A stretch of 64,000 bases of DNA from Mycolicibacterium sp. CH28 (GCF_004745805.1 NZ_SRLQ01000004.1:186001-250000), one strand, 5' to 3'; positions 1 to 12,094 are shown, numbered from the stretch's first letter. Numbers and translations: made by a program. The notes: generated from the letters alone by a model not told the origin.

Positions 1-2504
1 ACGGACCCGGCCACCGGCAGCGGTGTCGTGGCCGAGAAGATCTCGGCCCCACCGTCGCCGGTCCCGGTGTGCTCCATGTCGACACACAGCGGGTCCTGCA
101 GTGCGTCCCCGGCGCCGACCCGACCCAGCACGGCCTGGATTACGACCTCGTCGGGGGTGAGCCCGGCCAGCTGCACGGTGGCGGTCAAGGTCAGCTCCGA
201 CCCCAGCAGCGGGGTGTCGGGCAGGCCGGTGCTGTCGACATCGGTGATCTGAACCTTCGGCCAGGCTTCCCGTGCCCGCAGCCGGTAGGCCGACAGTTCG
301 CGGGCCGCTCCGAAGGGCAGCCCGTCGATGGGTGCGCTGGTGCGGCGCAGCGACTGGGCGGCGGGCATGTAGTAGGTCTCGGTGTAGTCGCGCACCATCC
401 GCGATGCCAGCACCTTGGGACCCAGCGTCTCCAGGGTGTGGCGCACCATTTCCACCCATCGGTTTGGCACGCCCTTGTCGTCGCGGTCATAGAACCTCGG
501 GCCGACCGAATGCTCGAGCAGGTCGTAGAGGGCGGCGGCCTCCAGATCGTCGCGCCGCCCCTCGTCGGCCAGGCCGTCGGCGGTCGGTATCTCCCAACCG
601 TTTTCGCCGTCGTACCACTCGTCCCACCAGCCGTCGCGGATGGACAGGTTCAGCCCGCCGTTGAGGGCGCTCTTCATACCGGAGGTGCCGCAGGCCTCCA
701 GCGGACGCAGCGGGTTGTTCAGCCAGACGTCGCAGCCCCAGTACAGCTGGCGCGCCATGGACATGTCGTAGTCGGGCAGGAAGGCGATGCGATGGCGTAC
801 CTCGGGCCGGTCGGCGAACTTGACGACCTGCTGGATCAGCGCCTTGCCTGCGTCGTCGGCGGGATGGGACTTGCCGGCCACGATCAGCTGGATGGGTTTG
901 TCCGCGTCGAGCAGCAGCGCTTCCAGCCGCTGCGGGTCACGCATCATCAAGGTCAGGCGCTTGTAGGTGGGGACGCGCCTGGCGAAGCCGATGGTCAACA
1001 CGCCGGGATCGAATGCCGTTGCAATCCAGCCTAATTCGGCCTCTGACGCGCCGCGCTCCAGCCACGAACGGCGCAGCCGTTGCCGCACGTCCTCGACCAG
1101 CAGAGCGCGCAACTGCGAGCGGATCCACCAGATGTGGCCGGTGTCGACCTGCTGCAGCCGCTGCCAGACAGTGGGTTCGCGCAGCGCCTCGGTCGACCCG
1201 GCCAACTCCCGACCAAGTTCCAGCCACTGTGGCGCGGCCCAGGTCGGGCCGTGCACCCCGTTGGTGATCGAACCGATGGGCACCTCGGCGGGGTCGAAGC
1301 CAGGCCACAACTCATCGAACATCGTGCGACTGACCCGCCCGTGCAACAGCGACACCCCGTTGGCCCGCTGCGCGAGCCGCAGACCCATGTGCGCCATGTT
1401 GAACTTCGACGGGTCGTCTTCGGCCCCGAACGCCAGGACCCGTCCGGCCGGGACGCCGGGAAGCAGTCCGGTCGGCTCGTCGTCGCCGAAGTACCGCTGC
1501 ACCATCTCCACCGGGAAGCGGTCGATGCCGGCCGGCACCGGGGTATGGGTGGTGAACACGGTGCTAGACCGCACCACGGTCAGGGCGGTGTCGAAATCCA
1601 GCCGGTCCTCGGACATGTACTCGCGGATGCGCTCCACACCCAAGAAGCCGGCGTGGCCCTCGTTCATGTGGAACACGTCGGGTGCGGGCCGGCCCTCGAT
1701 CGCGGTGAACGCGCGGATGGCGCGCACCCCGCCGATGCCGGCCAGCAGCTCCTGCTTGATGCGGTGCTCCTGGTCGCCGCCGTACAGCCGGTCGGTGACA
1801 TTGCGCAGATCGTGCTCGTTCTCGGGGATGTCGGAGTCCAGCAGCAACAGCGGTATCCGCCCCACCTGGGCCACCCACACCCTGGCCCGCAGTTTCTTGC
1901 CGTCCGGCATGGCCAGCTCGACCAGCACCGGCGCCTCGGCGGTGTCGGTCAGCAGCCGCAGCGGAAGGCCCTGCGGGTCCAGCGATGGATAATTCTCGTG
2001 CTGCCAGCCGTCGGCGGTCAGCGATTGCCGGAAGTACCCGGACCGGTAGTACAGGCCGACGGCGATCAGCGGCAGCCCGAGGTCGGACGCCGACTTCAGG
2101 TGATCACCGGCCAGGATCCCCAGCCCGCCCGAATAGTTGGGCAGTACCTCGGCGACACCGAACTCCATCGAGAAGTAGGCGATGCCGGTCGGCATGGCGG
2201 CGGGGTCCTGCTCCTGGTACCACATCGGACGGCTCAGGTAGTCGTCCAGATCGGCGGCGAGTTGATCGAGGGTGGCCAGGAACGAGGGATCCTCGGCCAG
2301 CTCGTCGAGGCGCGCGGGGCTGACCGCACCCAGTAGGGCCACCGGATCCTGACCGGTTTGAACCCACAGCTGCGGGTCGATCGAGGCGAAGAGATCCTGT
2401 GTCGGCCTGTCCCACGACCAACGCAGATTGATGGACAGCCGACCGAGTGCGGACAGCCGCTCGGGCAGGTGGGCTCGGACGGTGAACCTACGGAGGGCCT
2501 TCAC
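1..2504 (-). CDS. glgP: Alpha-glucan phosphorylase GlgP (C-terminus beyond window edge)
   Basis: Releases glucose-1-phosphate from the non-reducing ends of cytosolic alpha-1,4-glucan using pyridoxal phosphate. The visible protein (about 834 residues) begins MKALRRFTVRAHLPERL and carries the family signatures FSMEFG, GGLGILAGDHLK, TNGVHGPTW and the PLP-lysine segment EACGTSGMKSALNGG, read on the minus strand near 690-660. The start is GTG at 2504 with AAGG about 9 nt upstream. The gene is truncated only by the window edge. It is divergent from glgE-glgB, the same arrangement as Rv1328 beside Rv1327c-Rv1326c in M. tuberculosis, which supports a role in alpha-glucan turnover opposite to GlgE synthesis. 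It could be specific for short maltodextrins rather than glycogen; sequence alone cannot decide. Confidence 0.95.
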   Translation of the reverse strand, partial: MKALRRFTVRAHLPERLSALGRLSINLRWSWDRPTQDLFASIDPQLWVQTGQDPVALLGAVSPARLDELAEDPSFLATLDQLAADLDDYLSRPMWYQEQDPAAMPTGIAYFSMEFGVAEVLPNYSGGLGILAGDHLKSASDLGLPLIAVGLYYRSGYFRQSLTADGWQHENYPSLDPQGLPLRLLTDTAEAPVLVELAMPDGKKLRARVWVAQVGRIPLLLLDSDIPENEHDLRNVTDRLYGGDQEHRIKQELLAGIGGVRAIRAFTAIEGRPAPDVFHMNEGHAGFLGVERIREYMSEDRLDFDTALTVVRSSTVFTTHTPVPAGIDRFPVEMVQRYFGDDEPTGLLPGVPAGRVLAFGAEDDPSKFNMAHMGLRLAQRANGVSLLHGRVSRTMFDELWPGFDPAEVPIGSITNGVHGPTWAAPQWLELGRELAGSTEALREPTVWQRLQQVDTGHIWWIRSQLRALLVEDVRQRLRRSWLERGASEAELGWIATAFDPGVLTIGFARRVPTYKRLTLMMRDPQRLEALLLDADKPIQLIVAGKSHPADDAGKALIQQVVKFADRPEVRHRIAFLPDYDMSMARQLYWGCDVWLNNPLRPLEACGTSGMKSALNGGLNLSIRDGWWDEWYDGENGWEIPTADGLADEGRRDDLEAAALYDLLEHSVGPRFYDRDDKGVPNRWVEMVRHTLETLGPKVLASRMVRDYTETYYMPAAQSLRRTSAPIDGLPFGAARELSAYRLRAREAWPKVQITDVDSTGLPDTPLLGSELTLTATVQLAGLTPDEVVIQAVLGRVGAGDALQDPLCVDMEHTGTGDGGAEIFSATTPLPVAGS

Positions 2505-2743
2505 GCGTCCCAACCTTACTGAGATTCCGCGGCATCGAAAGCGGCATCCAAAGACGACGGTGCGCTTCTTCCCCCGCGTTCATCGCGGCCACTACGGTGT
2601 GTGGACAGAGGGCGATGCGGTTACCCCGAGGGGCAAGGAGTCTCACGACCGGTGCAGGGACCTGATCCAGTGCTATAGACCGAAGATTCCGTAGGCCGAA
2701 GATCCGACACGGCGCAGGTCACGCCGTACAAGTCAGAAATGGA
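2505..2743. promoter_or_regulatory. Divergent glgP/glgE promoter region
   Basis: This 239-bp non-coding gap separates two divergent genes and must hold both promoters. On the plus strand TATAGA at 2674-2679 is a plausible -10 for glgE. CCGAAGAT occurs twice in direct orientation (2680-2687 and 2696-2703), just downstream of that -10. No strong palindrome was seen. Assignment of the -10 is inference. Confidence 0.35.
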
Positions 2744-4840
2744 GTGGTGTGGGTGCCCGGTCGTATCGAGATCGATGACGTCGCGCCCGTCGTGTCCTGC
2801 GGAACCTACCCGGCCAAGGCGGTCGTCGGAGAGGTGGTGCCAGTGCGCGCGTCGGTCTGGCGCGAAGGGCATGACGCGGTGGCCGCGACGTTGGTGGTGC
2901 GCTACCTGGGACGGTCGTACCCCCAGCTCGGTCAGAGTCCGGCGCGACGGGTCCAGGCACTGGAGAGCGTCGCGCAGGCCGAGGCGGCCCCGGCCGCCGG
3001 CCGGGTCAAGCCTCAGCTGTACTCGATGTCACCCGGGCGCACGCCCGATTCGTTCCACAGCCAGTTCAGCCCCGACCAGGTGGGGTTGTGGACGTTCCGT
3101 GTCGACGGCTGGGGCGACCCGATCACCACCTGGCGCCACGCCGTCACCGCGAAGCTGGATGCCGGCCAGGGCGAAACCGAGTTGAACAACGACCTGCTGG
3201 TGGGCGCTCGTCTGCTGGAGCGGGCCGCCACCGGGGTCCCGCGCGATCGGCGCACCCCGCTGCTGGCCGCGGTGGCGGCGCTGCGCGAGCCCGGCGATCC
3301 CCTGACCCGTGCCGCACCGGCCTTGTCGCACGAGGTGACCGACCTGCTGGCGCAGTACCCACTGCGCGAACTGGTCACCCGTGGCACCACCTACGGCGTG
3401 TGGGTGGACCGACCATTGGCGCGTTGCAGCGCCTGGTACGAGATGTTCCCGCGGTCCACCGGCGGCTGGGACGACACTGGGCGCCCCGTGCACGGCACGT
3501 TCGCGACGGCGGCGGCGGCGCTCCCCCGGATCGCCGCGATGGGATTCAACGTCGTCTATCTGCCGCCGATCCACCCGATCGGCAAGGTGCACCGCAAGGG
3601 CCGCAACAACAGCGTCACCGCCGAGCACGGCGATGTCGGCTCGCCCTGGGCGATCGGCAGCGATGAGGGTGGCCACGACGCCGTGCACCCTGATTTGGGC
3701 ACGATCGAGGACTTCGACCGGTTCGTGGTCGCCGCCGGCGAGAACGGCCTCGAAGTGGCGCTGGATCTGGCCCTGCAGTGCGCCCCCGATCACCCGTGGG
3801 CCAAGAACCACCGGCAGTGGTTCACCGAGCTGCCCGACGGGACCATCGCGTACGCGGAGAACCCGCCCAAGAAGTACCAGGACATCTATCCGCTGAACTT
3901 CGACAACGATCCGGCCGGCCTCTACGACGAGGTGCTCCGGGTGGTGCGGCATTGGATGGACCACGGGGTCAAGATCTTTCGGGTCGACAACCCGCACACC
4001 AAGCCGCCGAACTTCTGGGCGTGGCTAATCAGTGCGGTCAAAGCCATCGACCCCGACGTGTTGTTCCTGTCTGAAGCGTTCACCCGGCCCGCCCGGATGT
4101 ACGGCCTTGCCAAACTGGGCTTCACGCAGTCGTATTCGTACTTCACCTGGCGGACCGCCAAGTGGGAGATCGAAGAGTTCGGCCGCCAGATCGCCGAGCA
4201 CGCCGACTACGCGCGGCCCAACCTGTTCGTCAACACTCCCGACATCCTGCACGAGAGCCTGCAGCACGGCGGTCCGGGCATGTTCGCGATCCGTGCGGTG
4301 CTGGCCTCAACACTGGGCACCTCGTGGGGCGTCTACTCCGGCTACGAGCTGTTCGAACACCTGCCAGCGCGCGAAGGCAGCGAGGAGTACCTGGACTCGG
4401 AGAAGTACGAGCTGCGACCACGCGATTTCGAGGCCGCCCTGCGGGAAGATCGCTCGCTGGAGCCGTTTCTGAAGCGTCTCAACGAGATCCGTCGCGTTCA
4501 TCCTGCGCTGTGCCAGATGCGCACGATCAAGTTCCACCATGTCGACAACGAGGCGCTGCTGGCCTACAGCAAGTTTGATCCCCTGACCGGTGACACCGTG
4601 TTGGTGGTGGTCAGCCTCAATCCCTTCGGCGCCGAGGAGGGCATGGTGGGACTGGATATGGAAGCACTGGGTATGCACTCCTACGACCGATACTGGGTCC
4701 GCGACGAGATCACCGGTGAGGAGTACCAGTGGGGGCAGTCCAACTACGTGCGACTGGAACCGGCCCGAGCCGTCGCGCACATTCTGAATATGCCGTTGAT
4801 ACCGCAGGACCAGCGATCCACGCTGCTCCGGCGGGAATGA
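2744..4840 (+). CDS. glgE: Maltosyltransferase GlgE (maltose-1-phosphate:alpha-1,4-glucan)
   Basis: Cytosolic GH13 (subfamily 3) enzyme that transfers maltosyl units from alpha-maltose-1-phosphate to growing alpha-glucan, the polymerising step of the GlgE pathway. The 698 residues match the usual length (about 700 in M. tuberculosis). The N-terminal segment [17 protein letters not shown] is the family's beta-sandwich start. The nucleophile Asp lies in [12 protein letters not shown] (about residue 415) and the acid/base Glu in [11 protein letters not shown] (about 444). The start is GTG at 2744, the most upstream in-frame start codon near the conserved N-terminus; GTG at 2753 is the only nearby alternative, and no good ribosome site is visible. 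glgB follows after 23 nt, so the two are probably co-transcribed. Maltose-1-phosphate would come from TreS/Pep2, encoded outside this window. Confidence 0.96.
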   Translation: MVWVPGRIEIDDVAPVVSCGTYPAKAVVGEVVPVRASVWREGHDAVAATLVVRYLGRSYPQLGQSPARRVQALESVAQAEAAPAAGRVKPQLYSMSPGRTPDSFHSQFSPDQVGLWTFRVDGWGDPITTWRHAVTAKLDAGQGETELNNDLLVGARLLERAATGVPRDRRTPLLAAVAALREPGDPLTRAAPALSHEVTDLLAQYPLRELVTRGTTYGVWVDRPLARCSAWYEMFPRSTGGWDDTGRPVHGTFATAAAALPRIAAMGFNVVYLPPIHPIGKVHRKGRNNSVTAEHGDVGSPWAIGSDEGGHDAVHPDLGTIEDFDRFVVAAGENGLEVALDLALQCAPDHPWAKNHRQWFTELPDGTIAYAENPPKKYQDIYPLNFDNDPAGLYDEVLRVVRHWMDHGVKIFRVDNPHTKPPNFWAWLISAVKAIDPDVLFLSEAFTRPARMYGLAKLGFTQSYSYFTWRTAKWEIEEFGRQIAEHADYARPNLFVNTPDILHESLQHGGPGMFAIRAVLASTLGTSWGVYSGYELFEHLPAREGSEEYLDSEKYELRPRDFEAALREDRSLEPFLKRLNEIRRVHPALCQMRTIKFHHVDNEALLAYSKFDPLTGDTVLVVVSLNPFGAEEGMVGLDMEALGMHSYDRYWVRDEITGEEYQWGQSNYVRLEPARAVAHILNMPLIPQDQRSTLLRRE

Positions 4841-4863
4841 CGCAACGATAAGGAGCCGAGGCC

Positions 4864-7071
<2,208 letters not shown>

Positions 7072-7078
7072 GGCCGGC

Positions 7079-7969
7079 TTAGTACAACGCGTTGGCCAGA
7101 TTCCGCCGGCCGGCGATGACGTCGGGATCGGCGGGGTCGAACAGCTCGAAGAGCTCGATCAGGCGGGTGCGGACCTTGGTGCGCTCGTCGCCGGCGGTCG
7201 TGCGCACCAGCGCGATGAGCCGATCGAAGGCCGCCGTCACGTCCTGATTGAGCACCTGCACGTCGGCGGCGGCGAAGGCTGCGTCGATATCGCCCGGCGC
7301 GGCGTCGGCGACCGTGACGGCGTCGGGACGCTGTGCGGTGGCCCGCTCCAGGAAGGTGATCTGGCGCAGCGCACCCTTGGCTTCCACGTGGTTGGGGTCG
7401 GCGTCGAGGATGGCCTGATATGCCGCGACCGCGGCCAGGAAATCACCGGCCTCCAGGTGGTCGCGCGCCTGCTCCAGGGCGGGGTCGGTCTGCTCGGATT
7501 CCGAACCCTCCGCTCCGCCGAGCTTTCCGGCGGTCGCGGCGAGCAGTGAGTCGATCCAGCGGCGCAGTTGCTCGGGGGGTTGGACGCCCTGGAAACTTGC
7601 CAGCGGCTGCCCGGCAGCCAGCGCCACCACGGTGGGTACCGCCTCGATGCCGAACATCTGGGCGACGCGGGGAACCACGTCGACGTTCACGGTGGCCAGA
7701 GACCAGGTGCCCTGGTCGGCAGCGGCGAGCGCGGCAAGCGCCTCGGCCAGCTGCACACAGGCGTCGCTGCGGGGTGACCACAGCAGCACAACGACGGGCA
7801 GTTGGCTGGATCGGACCAGAACCTCGGCTTCGAAGTTGGCTTCGGTGATCTCGACTCCGCCGCGCGGTGCGGATCCACCGCCGGTGGGCTGCTGGGCCCG
7901 CTGTTTGAGGCCGGAAAGGTCGACGGCACCGGCCATGGCCGGGGCGATCGGAGGGCGTGGACGCGTCAC
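7079..7969 (-). CDS. YbbN-like thioredoxin/TPR protein (Rv1324-like)
   Basis: 296-residue cytosolic protein with a thioredoxin fold (about residues 40-145: EITEANFEAEV, VVVLLWSPRSDACVQLAEAL) followed by TPR-like helices and the conserved C-terminus FDPADPDVIAGRRNLANALY. The usual CxxC is replaced by RSDAC, leaving only one Cys, so it is unlikely to be a classical dithiol reductase. Such YbbN/CnoX-type proteins act as holdases or co-chaperones; that role is inferred here. The GTG start (VTRPRPPIAPAMAGAVDL) was chosen because it matches the M. tuberculosis Rv1324 N-terminus; an upstream extension to 8056 lacks homology and is rejected. It lies on the same strand just downstream of the DUF3817 gene. 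Confidence 0.85.
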   Translation of the reverse strand: MTRPRPPIAPAMAGAVDLSGLKQRAQQPTGGGSAPRGGVEITEANFEAEVLVRSSQLPVVVLLWSPRSDACVQLAEALAALAAADQGTWSLATVNVDVVPRVAQMFGIEAVPTVVALAAGQPLASFQGVQPPEQLRRWIDSLLAATAGKLGGAEGSESEQTDPALEQARDHLEAGDFLAAVAAYQAILDADPNHVEAKGALRQITFLERATAQRPDAVTVADAAPGDIDAAFAAADVQVLNQDVTAAFDRLIALVRTTAGDERTKVRTRLIELFELFDPADPDVIAGRRNLANALY

Positions 7970-7982
7970 GCCCTCAAGTTTG

Positions 7983-8369
7983 TCACGTCGGCGACGACGC
8001 CGAATCCACCGGTTGAGCTGAACTCGCGAGGTGTCCGGCGTGGCCGCGTTCACCACCCAATTTCGCGGTCCGATCAGCCCATATGAGGAAGATCACACTA
8101 CCGAGCGGCGCGATGCTCCCCAGCAACGCCAGCAACCACGTCCCCACCCCCCAGGCGTAGGCGATGCCAGCCAGGACGGCGGTGACCACGAAGGCGATGA
8201 ACACCAGGCCGTGCACCATGCCGAAGATCTTGACCCCGATCTCGGTACGCGGGCTGCCCAGGTACTTGAAGTACATCCCGATCAGCAGCCCGACCCAGCT
8301 CACGGCCTCGGCCAGCGCCACCAGCCGGAACCGTCCGGCCGTGCTCCGAACGTCAAACGTGCTCGTCAT
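7983..8369 (-). CDS. DUF3817 small integral membrane protein
   Basis: 128 residues starting MTSTFDVRSTAGRFRLVALAEAVSW. Three hydrophobic spans are visible (WVGLLIGMYFKYL, MVHGLVFIAFVVTAVLAGIAYAWG, WLLALLGSIAPLGSVIFLIW), with the GxKxFGMVHG motif typical of DUF3817 (YdzA-like) proteins. Function is unknown in this family. The ATG at 8369 is preferred: reading further upstream would run into the 60-bp tandem repeat and encode its repetitive translation. Thirteen bp separate its stop from the start of the thioredoxin-like gene, suggesting co-transcription. Confidence 0.8.
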   Translation of the reverse strand: MTSTFDVRSTAGRFRLVALAEAVSWVGLLIGMYFKYLGSPRTEIGVKIFGMVHGLVFIAFVVTAVLAGIAYAWGVGTWLLALLGSIAPLGSVIFLIWADRTAKLGGERGHAGHLASSAQPVDSASSPT

Positions 8370-8447
8370 ACCGCCATTGTGCCGCAGCAGCGGCCCAGCT
8401 ACTACGCGGCGTCGTTGTCGCACCCGGTCGACCGGCGCGCCGACCGC

Positions 8448-8637
8448 CTCGGCTAGGACACGACTGCCTCGCTCCTCCTCCGCCTCGTCCCTCGGCGGCA
8501 TCGTCGTCTCGGCTAGGACACGACTGCCTCGCTCCTCCTCCGCCTCGTCCCTCGGCGGCATCGTCGTCTCGGCTAGGACACGACTGCCTCGCTCCTCCTC
8601 CGCCTCGTCCCTCGGCGGCATCGTCGCCTCGGCTAGG
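8448..8637. repeat. 60-bp tandem repeat (MIRU/VNTR-like), 3.2 copies
   Basis: Three near-perfect 60-bp units (8448-8507, 8508-8567, 8568-8627) plus a 10-bp partial copy. Copies differ only at single positions next to the CTCGGCTAGG junction. The last CTCGGCTAGG supplies the TAG stop codon of the thiolase gene on the minus strand, so the array sits flush with the coding end. On the minus strand each unit contains AGGAGCGAGGC, resembling the core of mycobacterial interspersed repeat units (comparison from memory). There are no spacers, so it is not CRISPR. Confidence 0.9.
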
Positions 8638-9811
8638 CGCGCAGGATGAGCGCGTCGCCCTGGCCACCCGCGCCGCACAGTGCCGTCACGGCGTAGCCCG
8701 AGCCGCGCCGGGCGAGCTCAAGGGCGGCGTGCAGCGTGATCCGCGCACCGGACATGCCGATCGGATGGCCCACCGCGATCGCACCCCCGTTGCGGTTGAC
8801 CTTGGCCGGGTCGACACCGAGTTCCCTGGTCGAGGCCAGCGCGACGGCAGCAAACGCCTCGTTGATCTCAATAACATCGAGGTCGTCGAGCCCAATGCCC
8901 TCGCGTGCGATCGCCTTCTTGATCGCGTTGGCCGGCTGGGATTGCAGCGTGGAATCCGGCCCGGCCACCACACCGTGTGCACCGATCTCGCACAACCAGG
9001 TCAGCCCGAGCTCCTGGGCCTTGGCCTTGTTCATCACCACCACAGCACAACCACCGTCGGAGATCTGAGACGCCGAACCCGCGGTGATCGTGCCGTCCTT
9101 GCGGAACGCCGGCTTGAGACCGGACAGCGACTCGGCGGTGGTGTTGGCCCGGATGCCCTCGTCCTCGGCGAACACGATCGGGTCACCCTTGCGCTGCGGG
9201 ATCTCGACCGGCACCACCTCGTCGACGTACACGCCGTCCTTCCAGGCCGCGGCGGCCTTCTGATGTGACGCGGCAGAGAATTCGTCCTGCTCGAGACGGG
9301 TGAACTTGTCAGAGTCGTTGCGCTGCTCGGTCAGCGCACCCATCGGCTGATCGGTGAACACGTCATACAGGCCGTCATAGGCCAGGTGATCGAGCATCGT
9401 CACGTCGCCGTACTTGAAACCTTCCCGGCTATTCATCAACAGATGCGGCGCCCGCGTCATCGACTCCTGACCACCAGCCACCACGACCTCGAACTCACCG
9501 GCCCGAATCAACTGATCAGCCAACGCGATCGCGTCGATCCCCGACAGACACATCTTGTTGATGCTCAGCGCCGGCACATCCCAGCCGATCCCCGCCGACA
9601 CCGCCGACTGACGAGCCGGCATCTGCCCCGCACCCGCCGTCAAGACCTGACCCATGATCACGTACTCGACCAACGACGCGGGCACCCCCGCCTTCTCCAA
9701 CGCCCCCCTGATCGCAATCGCACCCAGATCCGTACCCGAAAAATCCTTCAACGAACCCGACAGCTTGCCAATCGGCGTACGCGCTCCAGCAACGATCACC
9801 GATGTCGTCAT
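8633..9811 (-). CDS. fadA4: Acetyl-CoA acetyltransferase / thiolase FadA4
   Basis: Thiolase that condenses or cleaves acyl-CoAs (acetoacetyl-CoA type). The 392 residues contain the acyl-accepting Cys in [11 protein letters not shown] (about residue 89), [10 protein letters not shown], the His of [16 protein letters not shown] and the second Cys in [13 protein letters not shown]. It is very similar along its length to Rv1323 FadA4. ATG overlaps the scoB stop (ATGA, 9808-9811), so it is translationally coupled as the last gene of scoA-scoB-fadA4. That setting suggests a 3-oxoacid is activated by the CoA transferase and then cleaved thiolytically (acetoacetate or a beta-keto acid). The stop codon lies inside a VNTR-like repeat. 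Confidence 0.95.
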   Translation of the reverse strand: MTTSVIVAGARTPIGKLSGSLKDFSGTDLGAIAIRGALEKAGVPASLVEYVIMGQVLTAGAGQMPARQSAVSAGIGWDVPALSINKMCLSGIDAIALADQLIRAGEFEVVVAGGQESMTRAPHLLMNSREGFKYGDVTMLDHLAYDGLYDVFTDQPMGALTEQRNDSDKFTRLEQDEFSAASHQKAAAAWKDGVYVDEVVPVEIPQRKGDPIVFAEDEGIRANTTAESLSGLKPAFRKDGTITAGSASQISDGGCAVVVMNKAKAQELGLTWLCEIGAHGVVAGPDSTLQSQPANAIKKAIAREGIGLDDLDVIEINEAFAAVALASTRELGVDPAKVNRNGGAIAVGHPIGMSGARITLHAALELARRGSGYAVTALCGAGGQGDALILRA

Positions 9812-10482
9812 TTCTTACCTCCAAGGGCGTTGCTTGCGGTCTGTAGGTCGCGGGCGTCCGTGATCGGCGCGGCGGTGCGGTCGCGGACTTCGTCGAGGGT
9901 GATATCCGGGGCTAGCTGACGCAGGTGAATCTCGTTGTCGCTCAGGTCCATCACGGCCAGGTCGGTGATGATCCGGTCGACCACTCCCGCGCCGGTCAGC
10001 GGTAGATCACACGTCTGCACGATCTTGGGCGACCCGTCTTTGGCGGTGTGCTCGGTGAGGACCACGATCCGGCGTGTGCCGGCAACCAGGTCCATCGCGC
10101 CCCCCATCCCCTTGACCAGCTTGCCGGGCACCATCCAGTTCGCCAGATCGCCATTGGCGGCTACCTGTAGCGCTCCGAGGATGGCGATGTCGATGTGCCC
10201 GCCGCGGATCATGCCGAAGCTGGTGGCGGAGTCGAAGAGCGACGCACCGTCGACTGCGGTCACGGTCTGCTTGCCCGCGTTGATCAGATCCGGGTCGACG
10301 TCCTCGTCGAACGGGAACGGCCCCATGCCGAGCAGCCCGTTTTCGCTGTGCATCATGATGCGCATGCCGTCGGGAATGTAGTTGGCCACCAGGGTGGGGA
10401 TGCCGATGCCCAGGTTCACGTAGTCCCCGTCGTGCAGCTCCCGTGCCGCCAGCTCGGCCATCTCGTTGCGACTCCACGCCAT
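9808..10482 (-). CDS. scoB: 3-oxoacid CoA-transferase subunit B
   Basis: Beta subunit (224 aa) of a heterodimeric family I CoA transferase that moves CoA from succinyl-CoA to a 3-oxoacid such as acetoacetate. The catalytic Glu is in the hallmark SENGLLG (residue about 47), followed by [13 protein letters not shown] and [21 protein letters not shown] lies one base downstream of the scoA stop and its own stop overlaps the thiolase start. Beta-ketoadipate transferase (PcaJ) is an alternative: the pca operon also pairs a CoA transferase with a thiolase under an IclR regulator, but no other pca gene is in the window. Confidence 0.93.
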   Translation of the reverse strand: MAWSRNEMAELAARELHDGDYVNLGIGIPTLVANYIPDGMRIMMHSENGLLGMGPFPFDEDVDPDLINAGKQTVTAVDGASLFDSATSFGMIRGGHIDIAILGALQVAANGDLANWMVPGKLVKGMGGAMDLVAGTRRIVVLTEHTAKDGSPKIVQTCDLPLTGAGVVDRIITDLAVMDLSDNEIHLRQLAPDITLDEVRDRTAAPITDARDLQTASNALGGKK

Positions 10483-10483
10483 G

Positions 10484-11188
10484 TCACACCACCTCCACGT
10501 TCTGCGGCCGAATCGTTCGTTGTTCGATGAAGCCTGGTGCCGGCACCGCGACGACGCGGTCGACGTAGATGCCCGGGGTCATCACGTCATCGGGGTCCAG
10601 GTAACCGTCGACGACGTGCTCGACCTCGGCCACGCACACCCGGCCACACGTAGCGGCCAGCGGGTTGAAGTTGCGGGCGGTCAACCGGTAGCGCAGGTTG
10701 CCCTCGGCGTCGGCCCACTCCGCACGCACCAAAGCGAGATCTGCGACGATGCCGCGTTCCAGCACGTACTCCTGGCCGTCGAAGACGTCGCTCGGCTTGC
10801 CCTCGGCGACCGGCGTACCAACCCCGGTGCGGGTGTAGAAGCCGGCAATGCCCGCACCGCCGGCACGCATTCGCTCGGCCAACGTCCCCTGGGGGCAGAA
10901 CTCGACCTCGAGGATCCCATCCAGGTACTGGCTGGCGAACAGCTTGTTCTCCCCAACGTAGGAGGCGATCACCTTGGACACCTGGCGCTGCTCGAGCAGC
11001 AGGCCCAACCCCTTGCCATCCACACCCATGTTGTTGGACACGATGGTCAGGTCACGCACTCCGCTGTCGCGGACCACTTCGATCAAGCCTTGCGGGATAC
11101 CGCAGAGACCGAACCCCCCAACCGCGATCGTCATGCCATCGCGCAACAGGTCGGCTAGCGCAGCGGCGGGGTGGTCGCGCAATTTCAT
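10484..11188 (-). CDS. scoA: 3-oxoacid CoA-transferase subunit A
   Basis: Alpha subunit (234 aa) with the CoA-binding glycine motif [13 protein letters not shown] near residue 30 and the conserved [11 protein letters not shown] and [11 protein letters not shown] segments. Two ATGs are close together (11197 and 11188). The second is chosen because GAAGGA lies 9-10 nt before it, whereas that site would be only about 4 nt from the first. It is the promoter-proximal gene of scoA-scoB-fadA4 and is divergent from an IclR-type regulator, with a palindromic site between them. Confidence 0.93.
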   Translation of the reverse strand: MKLRDHPAAALADLLRDGMTIAVGGFGLCGIPQGLIEVVRDSGVRDLTIVSNNMGVDGKGLGLLLEQRQVSKVIASYVGENKLFASQYLDGILEVEFCPQGTLAERMRAGGAGIAGFYTRTGVGTPVAEGKPSDVFDGQEYVLERGIVADLALVRAEWADAEGNLRYRLTARNFNPLAATCGRVCVAEVEHVVDGYLDPDDVMTPGIYVDRVVAVPAPGFIEQRTIRPQNVEVV

Positions 11189-11308
11189 TCGTTGCATTCC
11201 TTCGATGTTGTCTTCGTCCGTTGGGTGGACACGACAATCGTGCACATGGGCGGGATTTTTGACGAGATCACGTGGCATAATCGCTCGGTCGATGAGCAAG
11301 CGCAGCAG

Positions 11309-11322
11309 TGAGTGTTCACTCA
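11309..11322. promoter_or_regulatory. Candidate IclR operator between scoA and its divergent regulator
   Basis: TGAGTG-TT-CACTCA is a perfect 6+6 inverted repeat in the divergent intergenic region, 20 bp upstream of the chosen regulator start and about 120 bp upstream of scoA. IclR proteins bind short palindromes in such gaps and often repress their own gene. Its presence here argues against the more upstream GTG at 11312 as the regulator start. Operator function is inference. Confidence 0.4.
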
Positions 11323-11341
11323 GCGGACGATGGAGGGCGTT

Positions 11342-12094
11342 GTGACGGAGGGGCCCACAGTCGTAGGCCGCGTCGCGGCAATCTTGCGCTCGCTGTCCGC
11401 CTATCCCAACGGTGCCGGGACATCCGAGGTGGCCGCGGGTGCGGCCATACCGCGGCCGAGCGCGCACCGACTGCTGGCGGCGCTCGAAGCCGAAGGGCTC
11501 GTCGATCGTGATCAGCAGTCCGGTCGGTGGTACTTGGGTCCCGAGATGTTCGTGCTGGGAGCGGCGTCAGCGTCTCGCTTCGACGTCACCAGCAAAGCCG
11601 GCCCGTACGTGCGGCGGTTGGCCACCGAGACCGGTGAGAGCGCCTTCTTCTCACTGCGCCGCGGCCAACAAACCGTGGTCATGCAGCGAGAAGATGGCGA
11701 CTTCCCGATTCGCTCACACGTGCTCTACGAGGGTGCTCGATTCCCGCTGGGGGTCGTCTCGGCCGGCCTCGCCGTGTTGGCCTACCTGCCCGACGACGTC
11801 ATCACGTCGTACCTCGAGGAGGCAGATCTCGCCAGCCAGTGGGGACCAAGTCACGACACGCGCGCCGTGCTGGCACGCATCGAGGAGACCCGAACCAACG
11901 GGTGGGCGGTCAACCCCGGTCTGATCGTCGAGGGCTCCTGGGGCATGGCAGCAGCCGTGTTCGATTCTCGTCAATCACCCGTCGGCGCGCTCACCCTCAC
12001 CGGTATCGAACAACGCTTCACTCATCAACGGCGACATCACCTGGGCCGACTCCTGCTTCGCGAGGCGAATCACTTGAGCCAGCGCATCGGCTGA
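11342..12094 (+). CDS. IclR-family transcriptional regulator (sco operon)
   Basis: 250-residue DNA-binding regulator. The N-terminal winged helix-turn-helix spans about residues 5-65 (VGRVAAILRSLSAYPNGAGTSEVA, AIPRPSAHRLLAALEAEGLVDRD), and the effector-binding domain follows (PLGVVSAGLAVLAYLP, WGMAAAVFDSRQSPVGALTLTG). GTG at 11342 is preferred because GGAGGG lies 4 nt upstream; ATG at 11330 and GTG at 11312 are in frame but lack ribosome sites. It is divergent from scoA-scoB-fadA4 and is probably their local regulator, sensing a keto acid or aromatic intermediate. Ligand unknown. Confidence 0.85.
   Translation: MTEGPTVVGRVAAILRSLSAYPNGAGTSEVAAGAAIPRPSAHRLLAALEAEGLVDRDQQSGRWYLGPEMFVLGAASASRFDVTSKAGPYVRRLATETGESAFFSLRRGQQTVVMQREDGDFPIRSHVLYEGARFPLGVVSAGLAVLAYLPDDVITSYLEEADLASQWGPSHDTRAVLARIEETRTNGWAVNPGLIVEGSWGMAAAVFDSRQSPVGALTLTGIEQRFTHQRRHHLGRLLLREANHLSQRIG

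Noticed and set aside
69..1034. Plus-strand frame of 321 codons at the left edge
   Set aside because: Lies entirely opposite glgP, which is a clear phosphorylase; composition typical of an antisense shadow.
8448..8637. Possible CRISPR array
   Set aside because: Units are contiguous 60-bp tandem copies without variable spacers, and no cas genes are nearby.
8353..8678. Repetitive frames across the 60-bp tandem repeat, encoding MPPRDEAEEERGSRVLAE or DDAAEGRGGGGARQS units
   Set aside because: These are translations of the repeat itself. The DUF3817 protein starts inside at 8369 and the thiolase ends at 8633.
11312..11341. Upstream GTG start for the sco-operon IclR regulator
   Set aside because: It lies within the candidate operator palindrome and lacks a ribosome site, whereas GTG at 11342 has GGAGGG.
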